The notes below the pieces were generated by a model, which was not told where the DNA came from, did not search any database, and saw nothing but the letters and a program-made list of their open reading frames with translations. From Haberlea rhodopensis (taxonomy: Eukaryota > Streptophyta > Magnoliopsida > Lamiales > Gesneriaceae), in NCBI GenBank assembly GCA_907163345.1, contig CAJQUN010000007.1, forward strand, positions 2,797,206 to 2,861,205: 64,000 nt of DNA, read 5' to 3'. Made by a program: the position numbers and the translations under genes. Below, one piece after another: positions 11,027 through 21,198 of this stretch; the stretch's first letter is position 1; each line of letters begins with the position of its first letter.

Positions 11027-12680
11027 ACTTCATCTTGTTCCCCCTAAATACAACAATCACATGAGGATATGAGAATCTATCAAGCTGCCACTGATAGCAA
11101 GTACACGTACGAATGTCAAGGTGCACAGTAACTGAAGGGCATGAAAACACTTCAAAACAACAGTCAGAAGACATCTTCACATTCCACGCATGACCCTGAT
11201 TTTCGTAAAAAGACCATTTCTTTTCCATCTTCGCACACAGAACCCCACTCCATCGTGCAACCATTGATCTCCTATCATAAACCAGCTCATCAGCTTAACC
11301 CCGATACAATCCACCATGTGAGTAATAAGCAGACCACTTGCCTCTAATGTCCAAGAATTGAAAGACTCCGCTGCATTTGAATACATCTCTCCATATTGCA
11401 TGCCATATGAGTAAGCATTTGTCCATTTCTCTGATAGACCCGTAAGAACCCTTCTAAAATTGAACCACATTCTTGTTTCAAAATAGCAAGCTTCACTGTG
11501 AAAATAGCCATCATCGGTGAATATGCATACTCATCCAACAAGTCACACATCCTTTCTCGGAACTGGTTCGAAAAATGTTTGCCAGCATATCTGTCCCGAG
11601 GTTTCATTTCAAATGATAAAGGCAAAAAAAGTGTTTTGAAGAAGGTCCAAACACAACATGTAAAACCTCCATCAAACCAACATTCCGATCAGATATAAAA
11701 CAATATCTCCACCATTATCTACAATCTTGCTCAAGCAAGATAGAAACCAACACCAATTATCAAAGTTCTCGGAGTCTACAAAAGCAAAAGCCAAGGGGAC
11801 AACCCTACATAAAATAATCTAAAAATATAAAGCAAAAAATACAATTTATGTTATATGATGAACTTATATAACCTGTAGTGGTACATGCTAGAGACGCTCA
11901 AGTCTATCGGTGCATGTATTATACATGCACCGATTCTCAGTTGCATGCATAATTTATATAACATGTAGTAGTACATGTTAGAGACGCCAATGTCTATCGG
12001 TGATTGTAATATACATGCACTGATAGACTAGCTGTGCATTTACATTACATGCACCACATCTCAGTTTATATATCTTATAGTGGTACATGTTGTAGACGCG
12101 CAAGTCTAACGGTGCATGTAATATACATGCACTGACAGAGTGCGGTGCATGTAATATCTCAATTACATGCATATTATAATATTGTTGCATCTTACCTTGA
12201 TACCAATCCTTTGCGATAGCTGACAGAAGTATGCCCTTGAAAAGGGATTTCAAAAAAGTTCCATCAAGAAATAACATAGGGCGACAAAATTTAAAACCAT
12301 CCATACAAGCATGAAACGACACAAACGAACGGATGAATAGGTTACGGTCGTCAACTTCAAGCTCTACAAACTCCCAACATTAGTTGTCTTCACCGCATCG
12401 ATGTACCACTTCAACTCCTTGAAAGACTCATCATAATTTCCAAAAGCAGTAGACCTAGCCTTCTCCAAACTTCTCCATGTCTTAATGTACGTGATCAAAC
12501 CCATAATCATTTTTCATTAACTCCATTACAGACCTTACAGAAAAATTTGGATTGGAACTGGCTCGTTCGTAAATAATTTCTGATATTAAATCTGAAACAA
12601 TCTTTTTTGAATTGTCTTTCATGACTCGTAGACCACAAGTGTGAATGTTGTTCAATTTATTTATGTTGAAAGAACCATTT
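11027..12680 (-). pseudogene. MULE transposase F, C-terminal two thirds, broken
   Basis: Minus-strand fragments match a MuDR/MULE transposase in order. 12601-12680 gives FNINKLNNIHTCG, from the N-terminal zinc-binding region. 12190-12322 gives DGFKFCRPMLFLDGTFLK, the first catalytic Asp region. Near 11740-11800 is VVPLAFAFVDSENFDNW. Near 11640-11690 is ISDR, the second catalytic region, in another frame. Near 11390 is NAAESFNSW. At 11040-11110 is a SWIM-type CTCYQWQL. Frameshifts and stops separate several pieces, and LTR L removes the extreme C-terminus. The donor-like AAG|GTAAGA at about 12193 suggests an intron down to about 11810. Confidence 0.85.
11870..12185. repeat. Tandem inverted-repeat minisatellite in the MULE intron
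   Basis: Three to four diverged units of about 90-100 bp carry TATCGGTGCATGTAATATACATGCACCGATAGA-like inverted repeats, each able to fold into a hairpin, joined by GTAGTACATGTTAGAGACGC-like linkers. It lies between transposase exon-like pieces. Related GTGCATG-rich sequence occurs at 44470-44635 in the right half of the same MULE. Confidence 0.75.
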
Positions 12681-13602
12681 TGTCAGGATCGATCGGGGTC
12701 GGTGGCCAGTCCACACCCGAGTTCAACCTACTTGAGCTTCAATAGCTCTTGTTCTTGAAATAATTGCACCGAGAGATTATATCGAGTTCGGTTACAAAAC
12801 CGAGTGGAATACACTCGAAATAACCTGCTCTATAACCGATTAACCATTTGAAAGACATTTTAAAGATAAATAAAGTAAATAAACAAGCATTTGTTTATGG
12901 AAGTTCGAAGGTGGTGTAATCCTTCTACGTCTCCCCTTCTTCCACCTCATGGAAGGATTCCACTAGAAGACTTTGATTTATACAATCCTGTTGTACAAAC
13001 TCAATCCAGTTGGGAATGCCCCATCCAACTAGAACTCCTAGCAACTCAACTATTTATGTTCTTTGATGTCTCACATACAAAGACCTCTCATCCAGTTGTG
13101 ATGAATCACAAACTGTTACAATGGTATTTCACACTTCTATTTTAGCTCACAAATACAATGAATAGAGTGAATACAAAGGCACAAATGATTCCATAATGAT
13201 TCTGATACAACAAGGTAAGAGGTGCCAAAAGTTTGGGGAGTGCTCTTCATTTAACAGCTTTTGTCTTTGAAGTTCCCCAATTGAATCCCAAGTGGGTTTG
13301 CTTTGGAAGGCTTGGATTGATGTTCAATCAGCTGTTATTGAGCTTCCAAATCATGTATATATAGCCTCAAGTAATGATATATACGTTAGACACAAGAATA
13401 TGCCCGTTGGAAAATGTTATGCACGATTCCCGAGCTTGCAACGGTCATATTCTGGTTTCTGGGCTCTTTGTATTTCGGATCGGACTGGCCGGATCAGCTT
13501 GGACAGATCAGTCTGGCAGGATCAGCTTGGGCAGATCAGTCTGGTCTGGATAGGTCAGTCTGGTCTGAGCAGACCAGTCTGATGCAAGACAGACTTGATA
13601 CA
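12681..13602 (-). mobile_element. Copia solo LTR G, left part (TSD CATTT)
   Basis: The plus-strand start is TGTCAGGATCGATCGG; the other end lies at 44168 (GGGTTTTCAAAACCCAACA). Both sides carry CATTT (12676-12680 and 44169-44173). Joining the flanks makes the MULE reading frame continuous, which supports the boundaries independently. On the minus strand the LTR starts TGTTGGGTTTTGAAAACCC. It shares the GAAGTTCGAAGGTGGTGTAA block with LTR B. Total about 1,834 bp without E. A minus-strand TATATATA lies near 13355-13365. Confidence 0.9.
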
Positions 13603-15226
13603 TGTAAGGACCCCAAGCCCTTAATTACCTGATTAGTGTATTTATCTTTGAAATTGTTGCATGCTTTCATCACATATATGGGAAACACATAGAACATTGC
13701 CTCTCATAGCAATAATAAAATTTCTATTTCGACATTTCGTTTCATAAAGTGCTTGGTTTCCCCCCCAACATAACCCTTTAAATGAAGCATGCACCCTCAT
13801 AATACACCACTTTTATATTGTGGAACTTTATGAAAATTTGGGCAGAGTCTCCCCATAAATTGAGCTATCCCAAAATAAACACATTACCAAAATACCCGGC
13901 CAGGGAAAGCACAATACTTAACAGAATACAGAAACACTAAGTAAATTCCCAACCAGGGAAGACACCACACTAATAAGACCACAAAAGTGGGTTTTCAACA
14001 CCCTTATACAGCCCATATACAGATATAATCGTGCTCACATGCGAGCATTATGAATGTGTATATATATATCTCTCTCAGGTGTATATAAAGTACCCTATAC
14101 GATACCGTGCTCCATCAAGCCCTAGTACCTCGATCCTAGAAGTGTCTCCAATCAACAGCTCGAGCTCATCTCCAAAGCCATCGATGTACCTGTTCCACCT
14201 GTCCCAACAGAGACAGCCCCCCCCCCCCCCCCCCCCCCCCACATGGGTGAGCATACCAATTCCACAAATCCATAATCATAAAGACGTAATGCATAATTTA
14301 CAAAAATGTAAATGTTTGTGGAATATATATATATATATATATGACACTTCCTGGATGGCATCATCCTCATCCTGGCTTACCCCTGTGATATCCCTGTTTT
14401 CAAAACAGATAAATCATCAAATCTCAAATATGCAGTTAATTATTTCATTGGTTAACCCTGGCCAATTTTAAATTAACAACATCTCATAACATCTTCTTTA
14501 TCTAGCAATTATCGTAATTCTAGATATCATATTGAGATATCCTTAACTTCATTAATACCAGTTAATCATCTCTTTGATTAACTTACGTCTCTGTTCCTAT
14601 TCATAACAATAGGGAATAAAATATAGATATCATAGATATCTAGTCAAAAGCCACATTTTTCCTTTCTTACTTCGAGGTAGCGTCGTACTAACGGTGCTTG
14701 TTTCGTAGCGACCACACCTCATCATTTGCTCGCTTCATAGCGGGCACCATGCATTTCATCACGTAAATCAAATAACTTAGTCAAGTTTCATTCCCATATC
14801 TTATGGGTCTTTCATATATATATTGAATCATGCATCACACTTGCAAGGATATAATTAAAAGACATGCTCGTACGCTAAACGTACCTTGAATTTCCGTAGT
14901 CCTAGTCAAACCTTGCTTGAGTTCTTTGCCCCGAGGAATGATGTGCTAACACGATAAATAATTTACAATTATTTACGAACGTGCAAACCCATGCCCAAGC
15001 ACAACCATAACCCTCAAAATATTGTCAACACACGACAATTGACCAATTAAAAGACCCGGGGCAAAGTACACACGATGCCCAAAAAAAATAGCAACACATG
15101 CAGGGAGGGAAATCGAATGAGACACCAACGAAAATTGTTTAAGAACCACCCCTCATGTTCGAACTATTAACATCAAAAATTTTGAACCCATAACAGCATA
15201 ACAACAGCAAGATTCCGGGCCTAAAC
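13603..15226 (-). mobile_element. Gypsy solo LTR E, left part (TSD ATACA)
   Basis: On the plus strand it starts TGTAAGGACCCC and continues, after copia A, to 43251 (CATCACA). ATACA flanks it at 13598-13602 and 43252-43256. It is the same family and orientation as D. The segment includes a C run (about 14218-14240), a TA microsatellite (about 14323-14341) and the CTCGTACGCTAAACGTACCTT block near 14872. No gene is visible. It has no GATCGATC array. Confidence 0.92.
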
Positions 15227-16739
15227 TGTTGGGATATGCCCTAAGACAAGTCATTAGATGATTGTTTAAGACATACAATGTTTATGATTTTATGAATGGC
15301 AATTCATTATTATATATTATTCGATTAACTGTGCAATATGAATTAATATATATGTTAATGTCCTTAGAATAATATTGTATTATTCTTAAAGATGTCCCTA
15401 GTCAAGTATTATCATGAATAGGGATAATGATAATACGTAGAGACTAGTATGTGCTGATTGATGAATTGTTCATTGATATGAGATATCAAATCAACACATG
15501 GGTACATGTTAGAGAACGATGTACTGGACAGACCCACCATGAGAATGCAACATGGATAGTTATATGATCGTCATATGCAATTCTCATAGTGATAATAATG
15601 TATGTAATCCTTACGACTTGTGATCATCAGAGATCCCAACATAAGGAGTTATGTATCTTGATATTGTCAAACGTTATCCGTAACAGGGTAAACTATAAAG
15701 GCGCCTATTGGATACACTACGAATTATGTAGAGGGATGTTGACTGATCGAGATAGGATTTGTCCCTCCTATATAACAGGAGATGTGTTTGGCCCTTGATC
15801 AAGTGAGAACTAAAATGCATGGCCATGCTCGAATGAGTCGATATGAGATATCGAGCTTATTCGTTTATTCTAGCTCTACTTGGGGATCAAGAAATAAAGA
15901 TTGAATATACGAGTATGACTATTCCATGACTCGTGTTCAATCTAAACACAAAGGACAAAGGGATTAAGTTACATGGTTAATATTATCACAAGTTCTAAAG
16001 GTTATGTCGAGTCATTGACATTCTTGTAGTTTGGGTAGCCTCGATGTGTTGCTAGACACCGCTCCTTACTTGTAACGTAAAATAAGATTTTATGTCACTG
16101 CCAACATTACAAGATCCTATCGGGTCGCACAAAAGATTAAATCGAGAAGGGAGATTAAATTCATTGGATGAATTAATTAATTAAGAAGAGTCTTAATTAA
16201 AAGATTATAAGGATTTAATTAAATCATGGGTTTGGGCCCATGAGGCTTTAAGAAAGCCTTAAACCTTAATTAAATCTTATAATATAAATACAAGGTTATG
16301 TTTTATTATTAAAAAAAGACAATTCATATTATACTAACCTAGACTTAGAAGCTCACGGCCGCCTCCTTCACGTGACAAGGAGCTCTCGGTTTCTTCCTTG
16401 ATAGCCGAAGAGAAACTTGTTGAATTGAGGCGATCGTTCGATTTAGAATCGAGTGTGCTTCTTGTTCCGGTTTAAGAACGAGTCTAGCAACTTGTTCTTA
16501 AACTATCCCTTCCCGATTTGATCGTGTGGATACCGTAGAGGCAAAACTCGCTAAGTTTTGCTAGTGGCTCGAAGGACTCGTTGGACGTGGTGCTGCTTCG
16601 TGGAATCTGCTCAAACACGCTACAAGGGTGAGACCTTTGATTCCTTTATCCGATATGAATCCCTATGTATAGATCCGCGGTTATAGTAATCCAAAATTTT
16701 ATTATTCCGCTGCGTTCCATGCTTGTTGGATTACTTACA
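15227..16739 (+). mobile_element. 5' LTR of copia element A
   Basis: The LTR starts TGTTGGGATATGCC and ends GGATTACTTACA (1,513 bp). It is preceded by TSD TAAAC (15222-15226), repeated at 42324-42328. The 3' copy at 38329 is very similar; I count about 20 substitutions by eye. The 69-residue ORF found in both LTRs reflects their shared sequence and is not taken as a gene. Confidence 0.95.
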
Positions 16740-16740
16740 G

Positions 16741-16756
16741 TGGTATCAGAGCCGTG
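16741..16756 (+). other. Primer-binding site of element A
   Basis: TGGTATCAGAGCCGTG lies one base inside the 5' LTR and fits the 3' end of plant initiator-Met tRNA. Confidence 0.9.
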
Positions 16757-18595
16757 TACAAGGCTCATATCGGATTTATGTGGTTAAATAGTTTAATCAT
16801 ATTAGAACTAATATTGCATGTTATTTAAAACTGTATGAACATATATGATATGTTAATATTAAGTTTGTGAAATTATCATGAAATTATATTTGATATAATT
16901 GATGTTTGTTGTATACGATATATGAAGGCGCAAAACCGAGCCCATAGCATGAGATGGTTCGACCACCACCATCACAAATGACACACGGCTGCCACATGAG
17001 GGCTAGGGTTTTCGAACCCTTGGCTCGAGATGGTTTAGTCGTTGTGGCTAATAATTGTGCATGGAAGTGTCGAAACATGGCTAGGGTTTAGAACCCTTCT
17101 CTTGGCTAGAAAATTTGTATTAGCGGCACTTGGCTCACGATAAATGATGGGTGACGGCTAGGGCCACATGAGAGCTAGGGTTTTCGAACTCATTGACTCG
17201 AGATGGTTTAGAACCCTTCTCTTGGCTAGAAAATTTGTATTAGCGGCACTTGGCTCACGATAAATGATGGGTGACGGCTAGGGCCACATGAGAGCTTTCG
17301 AACTCATTGGCTCGAGATGGTCAAGCCGCAAACGTCATGAATCGTGCATGAAAGGCCGAGAACTAGAACAAAGGTTTCGAACCATTGTGGCTCGTGACGG
17401 CTAGGGTTTCGAACCCTAGCAGCGAAATTGGCTCACGGCCGCCACCGTCCAAAAGTGTTCCGGTCTCGGACCCTCGAGGTTGGGCCGTGGTTTTGGGCTA
17501 AGTTTCCGTGACATGTGATGTCCCGAGCGTACGATAATTTTTCGAAATTTATTTTGCAGTTTTAATTAGAATTAATTTTAAAATGTTTAGAATTTAATTA
17601 ATTAAATGTTAAAGCATGTTTTATGTGTTGTTTGAGCATGGTGCATAGTTATAGCCATTTGACCTATTAGATAGGATTTGTGAATGTTTGTAATTTATAA
17701 TACGACCTGTGTGTCGTGCCTTCTCTATTTTTTTCTAAATGTTATCCCTTCCCTATGTTCCCATCGAATGTGAATCGAGGCATTCTATATCTTGTAAATA
17801 GTATAGTTTAATTGTTGATGGTGATCAATGAAGATGGAGCATCGTGTCGGGATGAGGAGGCCATTCACAAATTGGAGCCAAAGGAAGGTGCTTGTGAAGT
17901 TACCTTAGGTTGACTCTTAGGATTTTCTCATTGGCTTGAGAAAATCGTTAGTAGGGGCTATAACCATGTCACGTTTAAATTATGTATGTTGATGCATGAT
18001 TTATCTTATGTTTTAGATTGATAATTGTATTACACATATATGTAGATATGTATACAACTATATGTAGTGGACATATTTTAAATTATCAAACTAATAATGA
18101 GATCAATAAATCCCTCTAAAATATTAAGTTTTAGATGCCTTCCAAAATTAAAAGTACTCGTCAAAAACTTCGATTATACATGTGTGGTTTGCCAAAGCAA
18201 AGCACCGTGGCAATCTTAGTAAGGCGCGAAAGGATAAAAGTGATATCCGTTATACTTTAAATTGGGTACGACTTAACTAGGTTATCTCAATAGGATTGGG
18301 AACCTAGAGGCATGGGTTGGATAATAATTCATTTGATGAATTGAACAAAGTGTTGTTCGTCCAACTATCCAAGAATTATATGTGATGTAATTGACAAAGT
18401 GTTGTCTACCTAAATAACCGAGTCTTGGGCGATTAGCCAAAGCTAACTCAAGATTAGGCGAAATATGGATCTTGGCCCACTAAAGGTTTCGAGGGTTGAT
18501 ATTTTTAACAAAATAGTGGGAGTATCATTTAATATAAGACCATGTTAAATGATTAAATCATAAGTTTATTTTGCATATTTATATTGTAGATATCC
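16757..18595 (+). other. Leader of copia element A
   Basis: About 1.8 kb of untranslated leader lies between primer site and gag, with no recognisable gene. It contains an exact-period duplication of 120 bp (about 17088-17207 and 17208-17327). Several degenerate phrases of the type GCTAGGGTTTTCGAACCC and GGCTCACG recur between 16990 and 17430. Confidence 0.8.
17088..17327. repeat. 120-bp tandem duplication in the leader of A
   Basis: The two 120-bp copies are almost identical over their whole length; the clearest difference is loss of AGGGTTT next to GAGAGCT in the second copy. It is a local duplication inside an untranslated leader. Confidence 0.85.
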
Positions 18596-19423
18596 ATGGC
18601 AACTAACAACGTAACAAGCACTTTATCACTGCGATCGGTCCTTGAGAATGACAAATTAAATGGGACATCCTAGACTGGCATAGGAACTTGAGGATAGTCC
18701 TCAAACAAGAAAAGAAACAATATGTCCTAGAGGAACCCTTACCTGCTGAGGAACCTCCCCTAACGGCTACAAGAGCCGATGAAGATGCTTACAAGAAGCA
18801 TCAAAGTGACGCACTTGATGTTGGGTGCCTTATGCTTGCCACCATGAACTCTGAGCTTCAGAAGCAACATGAGGAAATGGAGGCGTTTGATATGATCGAG
18901 CACCTTAAGCAACTGTACCAACAACAAGCAAGACAAGAGAGGTATGACGTCTCTAAGGCGTTATTCCAGTGTAGAATGGTGGAAGGAAGTCTGGTTGGTA
19001 CTCATGTACTCAAGATGATTGGGTATATTGAGAATCTGGAGAAGCTGGGTTTTCCTTTGGACCAAGAGTTGGCCACTGATGTGATCTTGCAATCGTTGCC
19101 TGAAAGCTTCAGTCAATTTGTCTTAAATTACAATATGATTGAAATTGAGAAGACACTACCACAGTTACTTGGCATGCTTAGAACTTTTGAAGCAAATAGC
19201 AAGAAGTCTAAACCTACAAATGTTCTTATTGTGAATAAGAACAAAGGAAAGACTAAAGCTAAGAACTTCAAGAAGAACAAGAAGGTCTTTGTTAAATCTA
19301 AGCCAAAGTCATCTGCACTGAAACCAAAGGGAGGGATAGCGAAGGAAGGGAACTGTTTCCATTGCGGTGAGACCGGCCATTGGAAAAGAAACTGCAAAGT
19401 ATATCTGGAGGATCTAAAGAAAG
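18596..19423 (+). pseudogene. Copia element A: gag, frameshifted, cut by B
   Basis: The start at 18596 gives MATNNVTSTLSLRSVLENDK, a typical copia gag start. A frameshift near 18662 moves the rest into the frame that is open from 18688. That frame holds the gag (UBN2/DUF4219-like) core, with IEHLKQLYQQQARQERY and LPESFSQFVLNYNM, a Lys-rich linker, and the CCHC zinc knuckle CFHCGETGHWKRNC at about 19352-19394, which binds element RNA during packaging. Element B interrupts it at 19424. The frame resumes at 32712. Confidence 0.9.
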
Positions 19424-20596
19424 TGTTAGGATCGGTCCGGAGTGTTTAGAGGGGGGGGGGGGGGGGTGAATGAACACTCCTTACAAAATTAATCCCTTGT
19501 GATTTCTTTCTGATTAGTGAAAGAAATCTGTTTCTTAATCAACTCTTTGAACAGAACAGACCACGAATAAGTAAGTGCGGAAACGGTCTGCTCTTGTATA
19601 AGTAAGAACAGCTCGATGGCTAAGTGCAGAATGATAAGACACAGGATATGTTTCTGGAAGTTCGAAGGTGGTGTAATCCTTCTACGTCTCCCCTTCTTCC
19701 AATTAAGGAAGGTTTATACTAGAAGACTTTGATTTATACAATCCTGTTGTACAAACCCGATTCAGGCTGGATTTACCTCACTACCAGTCTGAAACTCCTA
19801 GTCACTCAACCTGCTCAGACACACTCTGTCTGACAGTTACAATATGTTGCTCACTTCTATTTTTCACTACACAATGCGCACAGTGATCCTACAATGATCA
19901 AATGTTACAAAGTAATTGCGCTTAAATGAATAACTTCAGCTCGAAAGCTTCTGTACTTTGTGAGCGTGTGCTGTTTAGCTTTCTTGTATATTTTTCAATT
20001 GATCAGCGTGAGTTGTAGAGTCCAGTCTTTTTTTGCATCTGTTTGTTGCATCCTTTTATAGTTGAAGGTGGCAACGGCATTGTTTCCCTTAATGTGCAGC
20101 TACGACTCTTTTTAGTCTCTGAGAAAGCTACAGTCTTCTTCTTCAGGATACTTGCCGTTCTGGTATATGCTTTCGGCGACTGTCAGGTAAGCTCTTCTTT
20201 GTCTTCTTACCTATTATGGCAATCTTCAGTCTTTGGTTCTTTGTAGCATTAATTGCAGCATTAAATGCTGCAATAAATATCCGTTGATGATTCGGACTGA
20301 GAAGCCATCCTTTATGTATCTTGACTGCTCTGATCTGATAAAGGTTGACATCGATCTGAAGCATCGATCTAGTCATTCTGGAATCCATCGATCCGGTCTG
20401 ATATGTACTATTCTTTATCAGTTTGCTCTGATATGTCCGATCGATCTGGTATGCCTAGTTTCCATCGATCCGGTCTGAAATGCTTTGCTATCTTGCTCTG
20501 CTGAGACCGATTGATCTGGTCAATCTGATTTCTATCGATCCGGTCTGAACTGTTTTGTCATCTTTAAAATCTCATCGATAAGGTCCGGAACTAACA
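19424..20596 (-). mobile_element. 3' LTR of copia element B
   Basis: The plus strand runs from TGTTAGGATCGG to CCGGAACTAACA (1,173 bp). TSD GAAAG lies at 19419-19423 and 32707-32711. Compared by eye with the partner at 31529-32706, only one substitution, a one-base indel and the length of the G run (16 versus 20) differ, so insertion was very recent or the LTRs were homogenised. A minus-strand TATAAAAG lies at 20053-20060. The LTR also holds recurring CATCGATCCGGTCTGA-type units at 20380-20560. Confidence 0.95.
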
Positions 20597-20612
20597 AATT
20601 CCCCCTTTTTGA
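20597..20612 (-). other. Polypurine tract of element B
   Basis: The minus strand reads AAAAAGGGGGAATT immediately before the LTR. It primes plus-strand DNA synthesis. The same tract precedes LTR K. Confidence 0.85.
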
Positions 20613-20865
20613 TGATGACAAAACCTAGCTTCTAAGTCTTTTTAACCAGTCTTGATAAGAGCTCTGAAGCGAATGCTTTTGGATCGATTACTTCTTTGTT
20701 CAAAATAAATGAACATCATTAAGTTTGATCGATTCAATCTTTTATTATTAAGCCTTTATTAAAGTTCAAAATAAATGAACAAGGACTTAATCAAAAGAAG
20801 GATTTTATTGATCATCAAAAAAATCCTAAATACAGACAGTCTGACACGTTAAATGACTAAGACTG

Positions 20866-21198
20866 CTATCTTCTTGAGCTTGGAGGCGGCTTGAAGTCTG
20901 TCTTCTTTTCCCCCTTTTTGTCAGCAGCAATCTCTTGAAGGAATTCAACAACTTGGGCTAGCTGCGCGCTGATAGCGTCAAGACGAACGTCTTGAGCGCG
21001 GAGGGAGTTAGAAACAGATGCTCTGACTTCAGTGGCTAACTCGACCTGCTCTTTCCTCAGACTGTTCTTGTAGGAGGCTTGTTGAGAAAACAGATCGTTG
21101 ATGCCGCGCTGGAGGCTTCCGATACTGGCAGTCATTTTCTCTTTGAAAGAATTAAAGTCCAAAGTTGTGACTCTTTGACTTTGATGAACTTCGAGAAT
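20866..21198 (-). pseudogene. C-terminal part of the element B accessory ORF, after a TGA stop
   Basis: This frame continues the preceding ORF in phase after a single TGA (21199-21201): twelve codons, then a 98-residue open stretch from 21162. It encodes a hydrophilic, probably helical segment (FKEKMTASIGSLQRG, SLRKEQVELATEV, LAQVVEFLQEI) ending in a basic tail (KKGEKK). The related element N has the same segment (53673-53987) joined to the upstream part without a stop. I therefore read it as the C-terminus of one protein and not as a separate gene. Function unknown. Confidence 0.75.

Noticed and set aside
15589..15798. 69-residue ORF conserved between the two LTRs of A (also 38690-38899)
   Set aside because: The two LTRs are copies of each other, so shared ORFs are expected; no domain, and amino-acid changes look unconstrained.
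20043..20246. 67-residue ORF identical in both LTRs of B (also 32152-32355)
   Set aside because: It overlaps the minus-strand TATA region of a nearly identical LTR pair; explained by LTR identity.
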